A DNA stretch of 64,000 bases from Alkalilimnicola sp. S0819 (GCF_009295635.1 NZ_WHIW01000007.1:88106-152105), one strand, 5' to 3'; shown: positions 32,684-41,759, numbered from the stretch's first letter. Numbers and translations: made by a program. The notes: generated by a model from the letters alone, not told the origin.

Positions 32684-34681
32684 TCAGCCGCGCGCTTTTA
32701 CAGCGCCGGCGGCACCACTACGGTCAGCGCGGCTCTGCCACCAGGCCCAGGTCAGGGCGATCAGGGCGAGGGCCAGGCCGACCTTGTCGGTGTGGAAACC
32801 GAGCGGCACGATGCGGCCGTTCTCGGGGATGATCAGCAGTAGCCCGCCGACCAGTGACAGTGCTCTCAGGGCGCGGCCGATAACGCCGAACAGATAGCCC
32901 TCCACCGCCGCGGCCAGCATCAGGAAGCCGATCACGGCGGTGCTGAAGGCGATGGCGGTCTCCATCCAGCCCTCGCCCTGCAGCAGCAGCGACGGCGAGG
33001 CGACGAAGATGAACGGCACGATGAAGGCCACCAGCCCGAAGCGCAGCGAGCTCCAGCCGGTGCGCATGAAGGGCGCGCCGGCCATGGAAGCGGCGGTGAA
33101 GGAGGCCAGGCACACCGGCGGGGTAATCATGGAGAGCACGCCGAAGTAGAGCACGAACAGGTGCGCGGCCAGCGGTTCCACCCCCGCGGCCACCAGGGCC
33201 GGGGCGATGAGGGTGGCCATCAGCACGTACACCGCCGTGGTGGGCATGCCCATGCCGAAGACGATGGCGGTGACGGCCGCGATCACCAGCAGCACGATCA
33301 GGATGGAGCCCGCCGCCTCGGCGATGCTCAGGCCCAGCGAGAAGCTGAGCCCCGTGGTGGAGAGCACGCCGACGATAATGCCCGCCGCCGCGGTGATGGC
33401 GATGATGTCGAGCAGGCTGCGCCCGGTGCCCTGCAGGACGCGATAGAGCGCCCTGGGCCGTATGGAATGTTCGCGCACGAAGGCGGCGGCGGCGATCACC
33501 GCGATCAGACTGGCGAAGGCCGCCTGTTCCGGGCGCCAGCGGTAGCCGAACAGCAGCACCATGAGCATGACGATGGGCACCAGGTACGGCCAGTGCTTCT
33601 TGAAGGTGGCGCCGGCGTCGGGGCGCTCTTCACGGCTCAGGGGGCGATGACCATTGCGCGCCGCGTGCAGGTGGATCTGCACCAGCAGTGCCATGTAGAA
33701 CAGGATCGCCGGCAGCAGGGCCGCCAGAGCCACTTCCGTGTAGGGAATGCCCAGGAACTCCGCCATGATGAAGGCGGCCGCCCCCATGATGGGCGGCAAG
33801 AGCTGCCCGCCGGTGGAGCCCACCGCCTCGATGGCGCCCGCCTGGTGGCCCTTGTAGCCGGTGCGCTGCATCAGCGGGATGGTGACGATGCCGGTGGTGG
33901 CCACATTGGCCACGGCGCTGCCGGAAATCGAGCCGAACAGCGAGGAGGCCAGCACCGAAGCCTTGGCGGAGCCGCCCCGGTAGCGGCCCATGGCGGCCAG
34001 CGGCAGATCCAGGAAGATCTGCCCGCCACCGAGCCGGAACAGGGCGTTGCCCAGCAGCACGTAGGCGATCACGGTGCTCACCACCACGGCGAGCGGCGTG
34101 CCCAGGATGCCGGAGGTGTCCAGGTGCAAAAAGCCCAGGAAGAAGTCGACCTGCTGGGCGCTGCCCTGGAAGGCACCGGGCATCTTGTCGGCCACCAGCG
34201 CGTAGCTCAGCGCCGCCAGTACCAGGATGACCATGGCCCAGCCGGTGAGCCGGCGCAGGGCCTCGATCACCAGCAGCAGCGTGAGCGCGGCCGCGGTCAT
34301 GTTGAAGTAATACTCCTGGCCGTTGCCGAGGTAGCCGATGCCCACCAGCCATTCGTAGCGAATGGCGGTCTGGGCGCACAGCGCCACGGCCAGCGCGGCC
34401 AGGAGAATATCGTAGAGGGGAGGACGGCCCGGGCCGTCCTCGCTGAGGATGGCGCTGCCGGCGGGCTTGAGCAGGAAAGTCGCGCTCAAGCCCAGGCCCA
34501 GCACCGCCAGTGCCGCCTGTTGACCCCACATGGCGTAGCCGAAGTAGGAGGTAATGTTGAAGGCATAGGCCATGCCGAACACTGGAATGGCGGCCAGGAG
34601 TGCCTGGGCCAGCCACAGCCAGGGCCCGCGCAGGCGCGCGCTCGACGCCACCACGGCGCCGTTTTCGGCTTTCGTTACCAT
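32684..34681 (-). CDS. TRAP transporter fused permease (TAXI-type, DctQM fusion)
   Basis: A 665-residue membrane protein with about 17 hydrophobic segments. A DctQ-like N-terminal part (to about residue 160) is fused to a DctM-like part. VGSTGGQLLPPIMGAAAFIMAEF and, in the second half, GMGMPTTAVYVLMATLIAPALV are family signatures. Fused permeases work with TAXI binding proteins, and one is encoded just upstream (gap 25 bases). Confidence 0.93.
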   Translation of the reverse strand: MVTKAENGAVVASSARLRGPWLWLAQALLAAIPVFGMAYAFNITSYFGYAMWGQQAALAVLGLGLSATFLLKPAGSAILSEDGPGRPPLYDILLAALAVALCAQTAIRYEWLVGIGYLGNGQEYYFNMTAAALTLLLVIEALRRLTGWAMVILVLAALSYALVADKMPGAFQGSAQQVDFFLGFLHLDTSGILGTPLAVVVSTVIAYVLLGNALFRLGGGQIFLDLPLAAMGRYRGGSAKASVLASSLFGSISGSAVANVATTGIVTIPLMQRTGYKGHQAGAIEAVGSTGGQLLPPIMGAAAFIMAEFLGIPYTEVALAALLPAILFYMALLVQIHLHAARNGHRPLSREERPDAGATFKKHWPYLVPIVMLMVLLFGYRWRPEQAAFASLIAVIAAAAFVREHSIRPRALYRVLQGTGRSLLDIIAITAAAGIIVGVLSTTGLSFSLGLSIAEAAGSILIVLLVIAAVTAIVFGMGMPTTAVYVLMATLIAPALVAAGVEPLAAHLFVLYFGVLSMITPPVCLASFTAASMAGAPFMRTGWSSLRFGLVAFIVPFIFVASPSLLLQGEGWMETAIAFSTAVIGFLMLAAAVEGYLFGVIGRALRALSLVGGLLLIIPENGRIVPLGFHTDKVGLALALIALTWAWWQSRADRSGAAGAVKARG

Positions 34682-34706
34682 GTGGGGTCTCCTGCTGTGT
34701 CAGCAG

Positions 34707-35714
34707 TTACTGCGCGGCTTTCAGGTTTTCCTGATGGGAGGCTTCCACCGCCGTGCTCCACATGCCCTTCTCTTCATAGAAGCGACGGGCGCCCTCGTGC
34801 ACGGGCAGGGTCAGCTCGGCGTTGACCATCTGCTCGGGGATCCAGCGCTTGAACACGCCGCTCACCTCGCGCAGCTGGTCCACATTCTCGTAGATGGCCT
34901 TCACCAGCTTGTAGACCGCGTCATCGGAGGCGTCGGCGCCGGCCACCAGGTAGAAGGGGTAGCTCCAGACGTTGATGTCGGAGAGCACGCCCACATTGGC
35001 GCCTTCCTTGTAGGCGCGGATCACGCCGGCGGGGAAGTGCGCGCGGGTGGCCTTCACGGCTTCCGCGGAGTCGTTCAGGCTGAGGAAGCGGATCGGCTTG
35101 GAAGCGTTCACCTCCTGCACGATGGCCTGGCCCAGGGGCACGCACATGGCCACCTCGGCGCGGCCGTCGGCGAGCGCCTGCACGGCGGTGCGGGAGTGGG
35201 TCACCGGGACCACCTGCACGTCATCCCAGCTCAGGCCCAGATTGGCCAGCTGCGCGGTGCCCAACTGCTCGCAGGTCTTGTGGGCGGAGAACACGCCGGT
35301 CACGCGTCGGCCCCTCAGGTCTTCGGCGCTGCGGATGTCGGAGTCGCGGTTGACGATGATGCCGAGTTCGTTGGTGAAGCCTACAGCGGCCACCCGCAGG
35401 TTCTTTTGCGGGGTGCGGTAGCCGGTACCGCCGCGCAGGGCGTTGTAGGAGTCGGCGGCGTTCATCAGGGTGAATTCGGCCTGGCCGTTGTTCACCTGGG
35501 GTACGTAGACCTGGGGGCCGCTCATGGGAGCGGCCAGCACGGTCATGTCGGTGTGCCGGGAGCCTACGCTGGCGATGGCGGAGCCGGTGGTGTGCACGAT
35601 GGAGCCGGTGGGGGCGGTGAGCAGGCGCACGCGCTCTTCGGCGGCGGCACTCACGGACAGGGCCAGGGCGGCGCCGGCGGCGACGGTTTTCAATAGGGTG
35701 CGATTGAGCTTCAT
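34707..35714 (-). CDS. TAXI family TRAP transporter solute-binding protein
   Basis: A 335-residue periplasmic protein with a signal peptide (about 1-25, ending SVSAAAEE). TAXI features are RLLTAPTGSIVHTTGSAIASVG and GGTGYRTPQKNLRVAAVGF, plus LRGRRVTGVFSAHKTCEQL. It is the first gene of the ten-gene operon; a promoter-like sequence lies about 100 bases upstream. TAXI systems usually take up dicarboxylates or related acids, and the ligand here is unknown. Confidence 0.9.
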   Translation of the reverse strand: MKLNRTLLKTVAAGAALALSVSAAAEERVRLLTAPTGSIVHTTGSAIASVGSRHTDMTVLAAPMSGPQVYVPQVNNGQAEFTLMNAADSYNALRGGTGYRTPQKNLRVAAVGFTNELGIIVNRDSDIRSAEDLRGRRVTGVFSAHKTCEQLGTAQLANLGLSWDDVQVVPVTHSRTAVQALADGRAEVAMCVPLGQAIVQEVNASKPIRFLSLNDSAEAVKATRAHFPAGVIRAYKEGANVGVLSDINVWSYPFYLVAGADASDDAVYKLVKAIYENVDQLREVSGVFKRWIPEQMVNAELTLPVHEGARRFYEEKGMWSTAVEASHQENLKAAQ

Positions 35715-35818
35715 GGCTCGTCTCCTCCAAATTGATTATTTATCGGCGACCGTGCCTGCCCTGAGGCAGGCTGCCGGTCGCTCTGTTTATTGCTCCGCGA
35801 TGGAGCGGAGTCCACTCG

Positions 35819-35846
35819 AATATAACACTGGTCCCCGATTTAGCAA
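35819..35846 (-). promoter_or_regulatory. candidate sigma-70 promoter of the ten-gene operon
   Basis: On the minus strand TTGCTA (35841-35846), a 16-base spacer and TATATT (35819-35824) stand in an AT-rich patch 105-132 bases upstream of the TAXI gene. Confidence 0.5.
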
Positions 35847-35851
35847 TGCAA

Positions 35852-35862
35852 TCTATATTTTC
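35852..35862. promoter_or_regulatory. putative operator, copy 1 (TCTATATTTTC)
   Basis: This 11-base sequence, immediately upstream of the candidate -35 element, recurs exactly at 37289-37299 near the GntR gene. It may be the GntR-family regulator's site. Confidence 0.4.
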
Positions 35863-35869
35863 GATCTGA

Positions 35870-37123
35870 TCAGCGAGAGACGCCCCCCGGCGTCTGACGC
35901 AGTCCGCGCACCAGCCACAGCAGGCTCAGCAGTTGCAGGCCCGCCAGGCTGCCGAAGGCCACCTGGTAGCCCACCGGGCTGAGTGCCTCGCCGGGGATGC
36001 TCCAGGCCTCCACCACCACGCCGATGCCCCACTGCAGAACGAAGGCGCCGGCGAATACCACCAGGTTCAGGGCGGTGTTCACGCGCCCGGCCAGCGCCGG
36101 CTCGTGCAGCCCCACCAGGCCTGAGTAGAACAGCGTGCCGCTGGCGCCGAGGAAGGTGTAGAGCATCCACAACAGCAGGTGATGCTCGGCCGGTTGCCAG
36201 GCCACCAACAGGTTCATCAGGCAGAAACCGCTGAGGCCCGCGGCGCTGATCCACAGCGGCGGGATACGCGCGCGCAGCCGGTCCGCAAGTGTCGCCCAGG
36301 CCGCGAAGCCCGCGGTCAGCGCCACTGCCACCCACAGCAGGTGGGTACCCACTTCGGCGCGGCTCAGCCCGCCCACGTCCCGAAACCAAAGGCCCACCCA
36401 CAGCCCCTGCACCGCCAGTGACAGGGCGTGGGCGGTGAAGGCCGCCGGCGCCACCATCCAGAAGTGCTGACCGGCGAGCAGCCGACTCAGTGCGCGCACT
36501 TGCTGGCCCAGGGTTTCACCGCGGCTCTCGCTGGGCTTTTCAGGCACCACCCACCACAGCAGCAGCGCCATGAGCACACAGGCCACGGCCAGCAGCAGGA
36601 AGAGCGAGCGCCAGGAGGCGTGGCTGATGAACAGTTCCACAGGTGCCGAGGCGCTCATCATGCCCAGCCCGCCTATGGCCATCAGATACCCGTTGAGCAG
36701 CGACAGACGCTGGGGCCCGAACCACAGGCTGAAGGCCTTGAAGCTCGCCATCAGGCAGGAGGCCATGCCCATCCCGGCCAGCGCCCGCCCCAGGGTGAGG
36801 GTGGCGAGGCTTTCGCCCAGGGCGAACAGCAGCGAGCCCAGGCCCGCCACCAGCAGCAGTGAGGCTTCCACCCGGCGCGGCCCGTAGCGGTCCAGCAGCA
36901 GGCCCACGGGCAGCTGCGCCAGCGCGAAGGCGAGGAAGAAGGCGCTGGTCAGCAGACCCAGTTCCGAGGCGCTGATCGCCAAGTCCGCCTGCAGGGTGCT
37001 GCCCAACATGGCATTCAGCGCCCGGTAGGCGGTGGACAGAAAATGCCCCAGGGCGAAGGGCACGAAGACGATCATCATCAAGCGCGCCGCGGAATGGGTC
37101 GCGGCAGCGGTGGCTTTGCTCAT
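35870..37123 (-). CDS. MFS transporter
   Basis: A 417-residue protein with 12 predicted membrane segments. The loop 2-3 motif is LPVGLLLDRYGPRRVE, typical of the major facilitator superfamily, and its weaker counterpart in the second half is WATLADRLRARIP. Substrate is not evident; anion or nitrate/nitrite-porter-like MFS proteins show similar layout. It is on the same strand as the operon that starts 155 bases beyond its stop, and diverges from the GntR gene, so it probably belongs to the same regulon. Confidence 0.88.
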   Translation of the reverse strand: MSKATAAATHSAARLMMIVFVPFALGHFLSTAYRALNAMLGSTLQADLAISASELGLLTSAFFLAFALAQLPVGLLLDRYGPRRVEASLLLVAGLGSLLFALGESLATLTLGRALAGMGMASCLMASFKAFSLWFGPQRLSLLNGYLMAIGGLGMMSASAPVELFISHASWRSLFLLLAVACVLMALLLWWVVPEKPSESRGETLGQQVRALSRLLAGQHFWMVAPAAFTAHALSLAVQGLWVGLWFRDVGGLSRAEVGTHLLWVAVALTAGFAAWATLADRLRARIPPLWISAAGLSGFCLMNLLVAWQPAEHHLLLWMLYTFLGASGTLFYSGLVGLHEPALAGRVNTALNLVVFAGAFVLQWGIGVVVEAWSIPGEALSPVGYQVAFGSLAGLQLLSLLWLVRGLRQTPGGVSR

Positions 37124-37288
37124 GGGGCAACCTTGGGCAGTACCGACCCGCGGGGCGGTGTTGAGGAAACATGGATTGCTTCCCTGGGGCCTCTGGCCGG
37201 CGGCCCCGGGGGATCGATCCCTGCCTCCTGAAGAGCTGGATTGAAAACAGGCTGCCAGCGTGCGTCGATGCTTGCAATTAATCTCGAT

Positions 37289-37299
37289 TCTATATTTTC
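37289..37299. promoter_or_regulatory. putative operator, copy 2 (TCTATATTTTC)
   Basis: An exact copy of the 11-mer at 35852-35862, within the divergent MFS/GntR intergenic region. It directly abuts the small palindrome AATC-TC-GATT (37280-37289). Confidence 0.4.
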
Positions 37300-37354
37300 C
37301 TTAGGCTGTGCGATGATCCATACAGGCGGAGACAACGAGCGGGGGGATGCCGAA

Positions 37355-38059
37355 ATGATGCCGAACGACCTGGCGGCGGCCGCGGAGCCACCGAAGACCA
37401 TGACCGATTACGCCTACGGGCGCTTGCGCGAGGACATCATCGCCGGGTCGCTGGCGCCGGGGGCGCGACTGCGGGTGGACCAGCTGCGAGAGCGCTACGA
37501 CATCGGTGCGACCCCGCTGCGTGAGGCGCTGAGCCGGCTGTCGGCGGACGGTTTCGTGCTCGCCCACGGGCAGCGGGGTTTTCGCGTGGTGCCCATGAGT
37601 GCGGAGCACCTGGAGGATCTGACCCGGGTGCGGGTGCTGATCGAGTGCGAAACCCTGCGCGACAGCATCCTCCACGGCGATGAGCGCTGGGAGGCGGGGG
37701 TGGTGGCGGCCTATTACCAGGTGAGCAAGCTGGAGGGGCGGGCGGATGCCCGGTACGAGGATTGGGAGCGGCTGAACGATGCGTTCCACTCCGCCTTGCT
37801 GGCCGGCTGCCGCTCCGAACTGCTGCCCGGTATCCACCGCAGTCTGTACGACCAGCACATGCGGTATCGCAATCTTTCGCGTCAGGTGCGACAGGATGTG
37901 CCACGGGATGTGCGCGGCGAACACGAGGCGATCTACCAGGCGACGTTGGAGCGGGACGTGGCGGCGGCCTGCGAGGCCACCGAGCGGCATATCCGCCGCA
38001 CCATGGAGATAACCCTGGAGCTGGTGCGCAAGGGCAAGCTGCTGCTCAAGCCCGCCTAG
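37355..38059 (+). CDS. GntR family transcriptional regulator, FCD (FadR) subfamily
   Basis: A protein of about 234 residues. The winged helix (about residues 14-80) contains AYGRLREDIIAGSLAPGARL and GATPLREALSRLSADGFV. An FCD effector domain follows, with metal-ligand-like D/H positions in NDAFHSALLAGC, GEHEAIYQATLERD and ATERHIRRT. ATG 37355 was chosen for its GGGGGGA ribosome site; in-frame ATGs at 37313 and 37241 are alternatives. FCD regulators usually bind organic acids and repress adjacent catabolic operons, which fits the neighbouring dioxygenase/TRAP operon. Confidence 0.85.
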   Translation: MMPNDLAAAAEPPKTMTDYAYGRLREDIIAGSLAPGARLRVDQLRERYDIGATPLREALSRLSADGFVLAHGQRGFRVVPMSAEHLEDLTRVRVLIECETLRDSILHGDERWEAGVVAAYYQVSKLEGRADARYEDWERLNDAFHSALLAGCRSELLPGIHRSLYDQHMRYRNLSRQVRQDVPRDVRGEHEAIYQATLERDVAAACEATERHIRRTMEITLELVRKGKLLLKPA

Positions 38060-38074
38060 CGGCAGACGGCGGGC

Positions 38075-40243
38075 CTAGACCCGCACGATGATCTCCAGCG
38101 GGCCGCGCTTGTTCTGCACGTTTACCGACACGTGGCGCGGATGACGGCGCAGAGCGAGATCCACGCAGGCCTCGCCCAGTTGCAGCTGGCGGATCTGCAA
38201 GGATGGTATGTAATCGGGCAGCTGCGGGTTGTTGAAGCACAGCCGCTGGCGGGGCGCGTCGAATTCCAGACCCAGGCAGGCCTGCAACAGCTGAAACACC
38301 GCGCCACTCGCCCAGGCCTGGGGCAGGCAAGCCACCGGGTACAGGGTGGGCCCCTGACCGGGCAGCCGGGTGAAGCCGCAGAAAAGCTCGGGCAGGCGTT
38401 TCAGATCCACCGCCAGGGCGGTGTCGAACAACCCGGTCATCAGCCGCAGCACTTCTTCCTTGAACCCGTAGCGGGCCAGCCCCGCGGCGATCATGGCGGT
38501 GTCGTGGGGCCAGACCGAGCCGTTGTGGTAGCTCATGGGGTTGTAGCGCGCGCTGCCCTTCGCCACGGTGCGTATGCCCCAGCCGCTGAAGGTTTCGCGG
38601 GCGAGCAGGGTGTCGGCCACCCGCCGGGCCTTGTCCGGTTCGGCGATGCCGCTGTGCAGCGCATGGCCGGCGTTGGACGAGACCACCGCGCAGGGGCGTT
38701 TGTCACCGTCCAGGGCCAGGGCGTAGCAGCCGATCTCCTCCACCCAGAAGGCCTCGTTGAAGCGTTTTTTCAGGCTCTCGGCCTGGGCATGCAGAGCAGC
38801 GGCGCGGGCCTCGTGGCCGAGCAGCGCGGCCAGGTCCGCGGCGGCGTGCTTGGCGGCGTAGACATAGCCCTGCACTTCGCACAGGGCGATGGGCGGTTCC
38901 GCGTCGCGGCCGTCGGCGTGGAACACGGAATCTTCGGAATCCTTCCAACCCTGCTGCACCAGGCCATTGGTGCTGTGGCGGGCGTACTCCACGAAGCCGT
39001 CGCCGTCCGCGTCGCCATAATCGTCTATCCAGGCCAGGGCGCGTTCTATGTTCGGCCATATGCGCTCGATCAGTGCCCGGTCGCCGCTGCGCCGGTAGTA
39101 GGCGCCCGCCAGCTGCACGAACAGCGGGGTGGCGTCGACGCTGCCGTAGTAGCCGGCGAAGGGCACCTCGCCCAGACGCGCCATCTCGCCCTGGCGGGTC
39201 TCGTGGAGGATCTTCCCCGGTGCCGCGTCCTTCGTCGGGTCCAGGGTGTCTGCCTGGTGCGCGGCGAGATAGGCCAGCACGCCGCGAGCGAGCTGCGGGC
39301 GTACCGTCAGGCACTGCAGGGCGGTGATCAGGCCGTCGCGGCCGAAGGGCGTGCTGAACCAGGGCACGCCGGCGTAGGGGTAGGGGCCTTGGGGGGTGGG
39401 GCTGGTGAGCATGGTCAGGTCCGCCACCGAACGCTCCAGCCAGTCATTGAACTGTTCGTGAGAGCTGCTGATGCGGGCCTGCTCGCAGCGGCTTTGCCGG
39501 TGTTCGCGCTGGGTCTTGCGCAGGGCGGCGGGGTAGCTCAGGGGCGTCGGGCACACGCCGTCCTGCTCGCAGAGCACGCTGATGAAAAGCTCCCAGTGCG
39601 CGCCCGGCGCCAGTTGCACGTCGAAGCGCGCCGTATGCTCGTTCAGCCGCGCGGGTGTTTCGCTGAAGTGAATGCGGGTGCAGCGGTGCACGCCGTCCAG
39701 CCCCTGGTAGCCCAGGGTGAGGGTATCCGCTTCCAGCTGCTCTTCCTGCAGATGACCGCGCTGCCGACGGGAGTGGCCGCGTACCTCGAAGATATCGGCA
39801 TAGTCCGCGTCCATGCTCAGCTCGAGCCAGGTGCTCTCCGGGCGCAGGCCGTAATTGCTGAGCCGCAGATGCTCGTATTGGGCGCCGTCCCGCAGCACCC
39901 GGGCGCGAAACAGGTGCAGCGTACCCTTGGGCAGGACCAGGGTGTGGTCCTGGTGGATGTCCGGGGTGGTCAGATCGGCGTGCAGCAGCTCGTTGCCCTC
40001 GCTCACCGAGGCATTGAGCAGCAGCGGATTGCGTCCGCTCAGCTGCAGCTCCCAGCGTGAGAGATAGCGCGTGCCCCGGTGGAAAAGCCCCGCCTCGCCA
40101 TTGCCCAGTGGGGCCATGTCGCCGTGGCGGTCGCACAGGGAAAAGCTTTCGCCGGCCTTGAGCACGTGCGTGCGGTCGTCGGCCCGCGAGGAGGTGGCCA
40201 GCACATACCACTGCTCGTCGACCCGGATCAGATCCTCCGCCAC
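38075..40243 (-). CDS. amylo-alpha-1,6-glucosidase / glycogen-debranching-like enzyme
   Basis: A 722-residue protein. The N-terminal glycogen-debranching domain (about residues 20-215) is beta-rich, with GDMAPLGNGEAGLFHRGTRY. The C-terminal six-hairpin (alpha/alpha)6 domain contains GVPWFSTPFGRDGLITALQCL and NGSVWPHDTAMIAAGLARYG, conserved in the GDE_C/trehalase-like clan. GTG 40243 is preceded by AAGGAGGT. The gene overlaps the glycosyltransferase stop by 16 bases, so the two are translated together. Activity is likely on an alpha-glucan or a glucosylated solute, which is not proven by sequence. Confidence 0.88.
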   Translation of the reverse strand: MAEDLIRVDEQWYVLATSSRADDRTHVLKAGESFSLCDRHGDMAPLGNGEAGLFHRGTRYLSRWELQLSGRNPLLLNASVSEGNELLHADLTTPDIHQDHTLVLPKGTLHLFRARVLRDGAQYEHLRLSNYGLRPESTWLELSMDADYADIFEVRGHSRRQRGHLQEEQLEADTLTLGYQGLDGVHRCTRIHFSETPARLNEHTARFDVQLAPGAHWELFISVLCEQDGVCPTPLSYPAALRKTQREHRQSRCEQARISSSHEQFNDWLERSVADLTMLTSPTPQGPYPYAGVPWFSTPFGRDGLITALQCLTVRPQLARGVLAYLAAHQADTLDPTKDAAPGKILHETRQGEMARLGEVPFAGYYGSVDATPLFVQLAGAYYRRSGDRALIERIWPNIERALAWIDDYGDADGDGFVEYARHSTNGLVQQGWKDSEDSVFHADGRDAEPPIALCEVQGYVYAAKHAAADLAALLGHEARAAALHAQAESLKKRFNEAFWVEEIGCYALALDGDKRPCAVVSSNAGHALHSGIAEPDKARRVADTLLARETFSGWGIRTVAKGSARYNPMSYHNGSVWPHDTAMIAAGLARYGFKEEVLRLMTGLFDTALAVDLKRLPELFCGFTRLPGQGPTLYPVACLPQAWASGAVFQLLQACLGLEFDAPRQRLCFNNPQLPDYIPSLQIRQLQLGEACVDLALRRHPRHVSVNVQNKRGPLEIIVRV

Positions 40244-41292
40244 GCGCGCACCTCCTTCGCTGTTCCGTGTGGCACCAGCAGTTCGTCATACAGGCGCAGG
40301 TAGTCCCTCGCCATGCGCTCGGCCGAGAAGTGCCGCTCGAACAGATTCCGACAGCTGCGTCGATCCAGTTCGGGCAGCCGGGCCACGGCCGCCACCGCTT
40401 CGTCGATGCTGCGCACCACGAAGCCGTTCACCCCGGGCCGGATGAGCTCCGGCACCGAACCGTGGTCCCAGGCGATCACCGGGGTGCCGCAGGCCATGGC
40501 TTCGATCATCACCATGCCGAAGGGCTCGGGCCAGTCGATGGGAAAGAGCAGGGCGGCGGCCCCGCCCAACAGCGCCTGCTTGCGGGCATCGTCCACTTCG
40601 CCCAGGTACTCCACCTGGGGGTGGGCCAGCAGGGGCGCGATGTGGCGGTGGAAATAATCCTGGTCGGCCGGGTCCACCTTGGCCGCCACCTTGAGTGGTC
40701 GGCCGCTGCGCAGGGCGATCTCGATGGCCCGGTCCAGGCGTTTCTCCGGTGAGATGCGACCGATGAACACCAGGTGTTCGCCGGGCCTGTCGCTGAATGT
40801 GTAGAGGGTCGTGGGGAGGCCGTGGTGGATGGTGGCGCGCCAGCCGGCACCGGGCAGGGGGCGGCGCTGGGCGTCGGAGATGGAGACCACGGGCATGTCC
40901 GGGAACTGCCTATACAGCGGCGGCAGTTCCGGTAGGTCCAGGCGCCCGTGCAGGGTGGTGAGGTGGGGCAGGCGCAGGGCGCGGCTGAGCGGAAAGTGCA
41001 GGTAGTCGATATGGAAATGCAGGATGTCGAATTCGCCGCGGCGGCGCGCCACCTGGTCGAGTTGACACAGATGCGGCGGCAGGCTGCCGGGCCGCTCGGG
41101 GTCCAGGCGCAGGGCGCGGGGAGTGACCGGGTGCAGCTTGGCGCGGGTGCGTGAATCACCGCTCGCGAACAGCGTGACCTGATGGCCCTGGGCCACCAGC
41201 TCTTCCGTGAGATAGCTCACCACCCGTTCGGTGCCGCCGTACAGCCGCGGCGGCACACTTTCGTACAGCGGCGCGATCTGTGCGATATGCAT
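40228..41292 (-). CDS. glycosyltransferase family 4 protein
   Basis: A 354-residue GT-B enzyme. The N-terminal glycine loop is PPRLYGGTERVVSYLTEEL; in the C-terminal half are VFIGRISPEKRLDRAIEIA and WPEPFGMVMIEAMACGTPVI, the E-x7-E nucleotide-sugar motif of GT4. An ATG with AAGGAG upstream at 41292 was chosen. It is translationally coupled to the debranching-like enzyme downstream, a pairing I know from many bacteria, suggesting a shared glucan or glycoside. The acceptor is unknown. Confidence 0.87.
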   Translation of the reverse strand: MHIAQIAPLYESVPPRLYGGTERVVSYLTEELVAQGHQVTLFASGDSRTRAKLHPVTPRALRLDPERPGSLPPHLCQLDQVARRRGEFDILHFHIDYLHFPLSRALRLPHLTTLHGRLDLPELPPLYRQFPDMPVVSISDAQRRPLPGAGWRATIHHGLPTTLYTFSDRPGEHLVFIGRISPEKRLDRAIEIALRSGRPLKVAAKVDPADQDYFHRHIAPLLAHPQVEYLGEVDDARKQALLGGAAALLFPIDWPEPFGMVMIEAMACGTPVIAWDHGSVPELIRPGVNGFVVRSIDEAVAAVARLPELDRRSCRNLFERHFSAERMARDYLRLYDELLVPHGTAKEVRAWRRI

Positions 41293-41372
41293 GGCCCGCT
41301 CCTTATCCGTGGACAGGCAAGCCAACTATGGGGGCGGTGAGCGTGGGGCGAAAGTTGCGCGGCCCGCCGGGG

Positions 41373-41759
41373 TCAGGCGGCTTGCAGCGACTCGAAGGTG
41401 TCGGCGTTGGGGCAAAAGGCCGCGCAGGTGGCGGCATTGTCGCCCCGGGCGAGGGCCCGGGCGCAGCGGTACTGGGCCGGGCAGCCGGCGCAGACCCGCT
41501 GCATGTCCTCCAGCCGTGCGCCCTCGGCAATGCCCTCGGGTTTCACACCGAAACGGCGCATCATGCGCGGCAGGCGCTCGCGCCATTCGCCGCCACTGAG
41601 TAGCAGCCCGCGAAAGCCGTCGCGATCCACGCCCAGTTCCTTGTACAGGCGGCCCAGTTCCGCGTCGCCCAGCTCCAGGTGCAGCCGGCGTTCGGTGGCG
41701 GCGGCCATCATGCCGCGGAAGAGTTCGCGGGTTCTGTCCCGAAGATACTGCGTGTTCAT
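41373..41759 (-). CDS. DUF6455 family cysteine-rich protein
   Basis: A 128-residue protein. An N-terminal segment RELFRGMMAAATERR leads to LYKELGVDRDGFRGLL, then a C-terminal cysteine cluster C97..C100..C105..C117..C121 in CAGCPAQYRCARAL and CAAFCPNADTF. The spacing matches DUF6455 proteins and hints at a bound metal or Fe-S cluster. The start is supported by GGGAGG. It lies upstream of the GT4 gene by 80 bases on the same strand. Function is not established. Confidence 0.75.
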   Translation of the reverse strand: MNTQYLRDRTRELFRGMMAAATERRLHLELGDAELGRLYKELGVDRDGFRGLLLSGGEWRERLPRMMRRFGVKPEGIAEGARLEDMQRVCAGCPAQYRCARALARGDNAATCAAFCPNADTFESLQAA

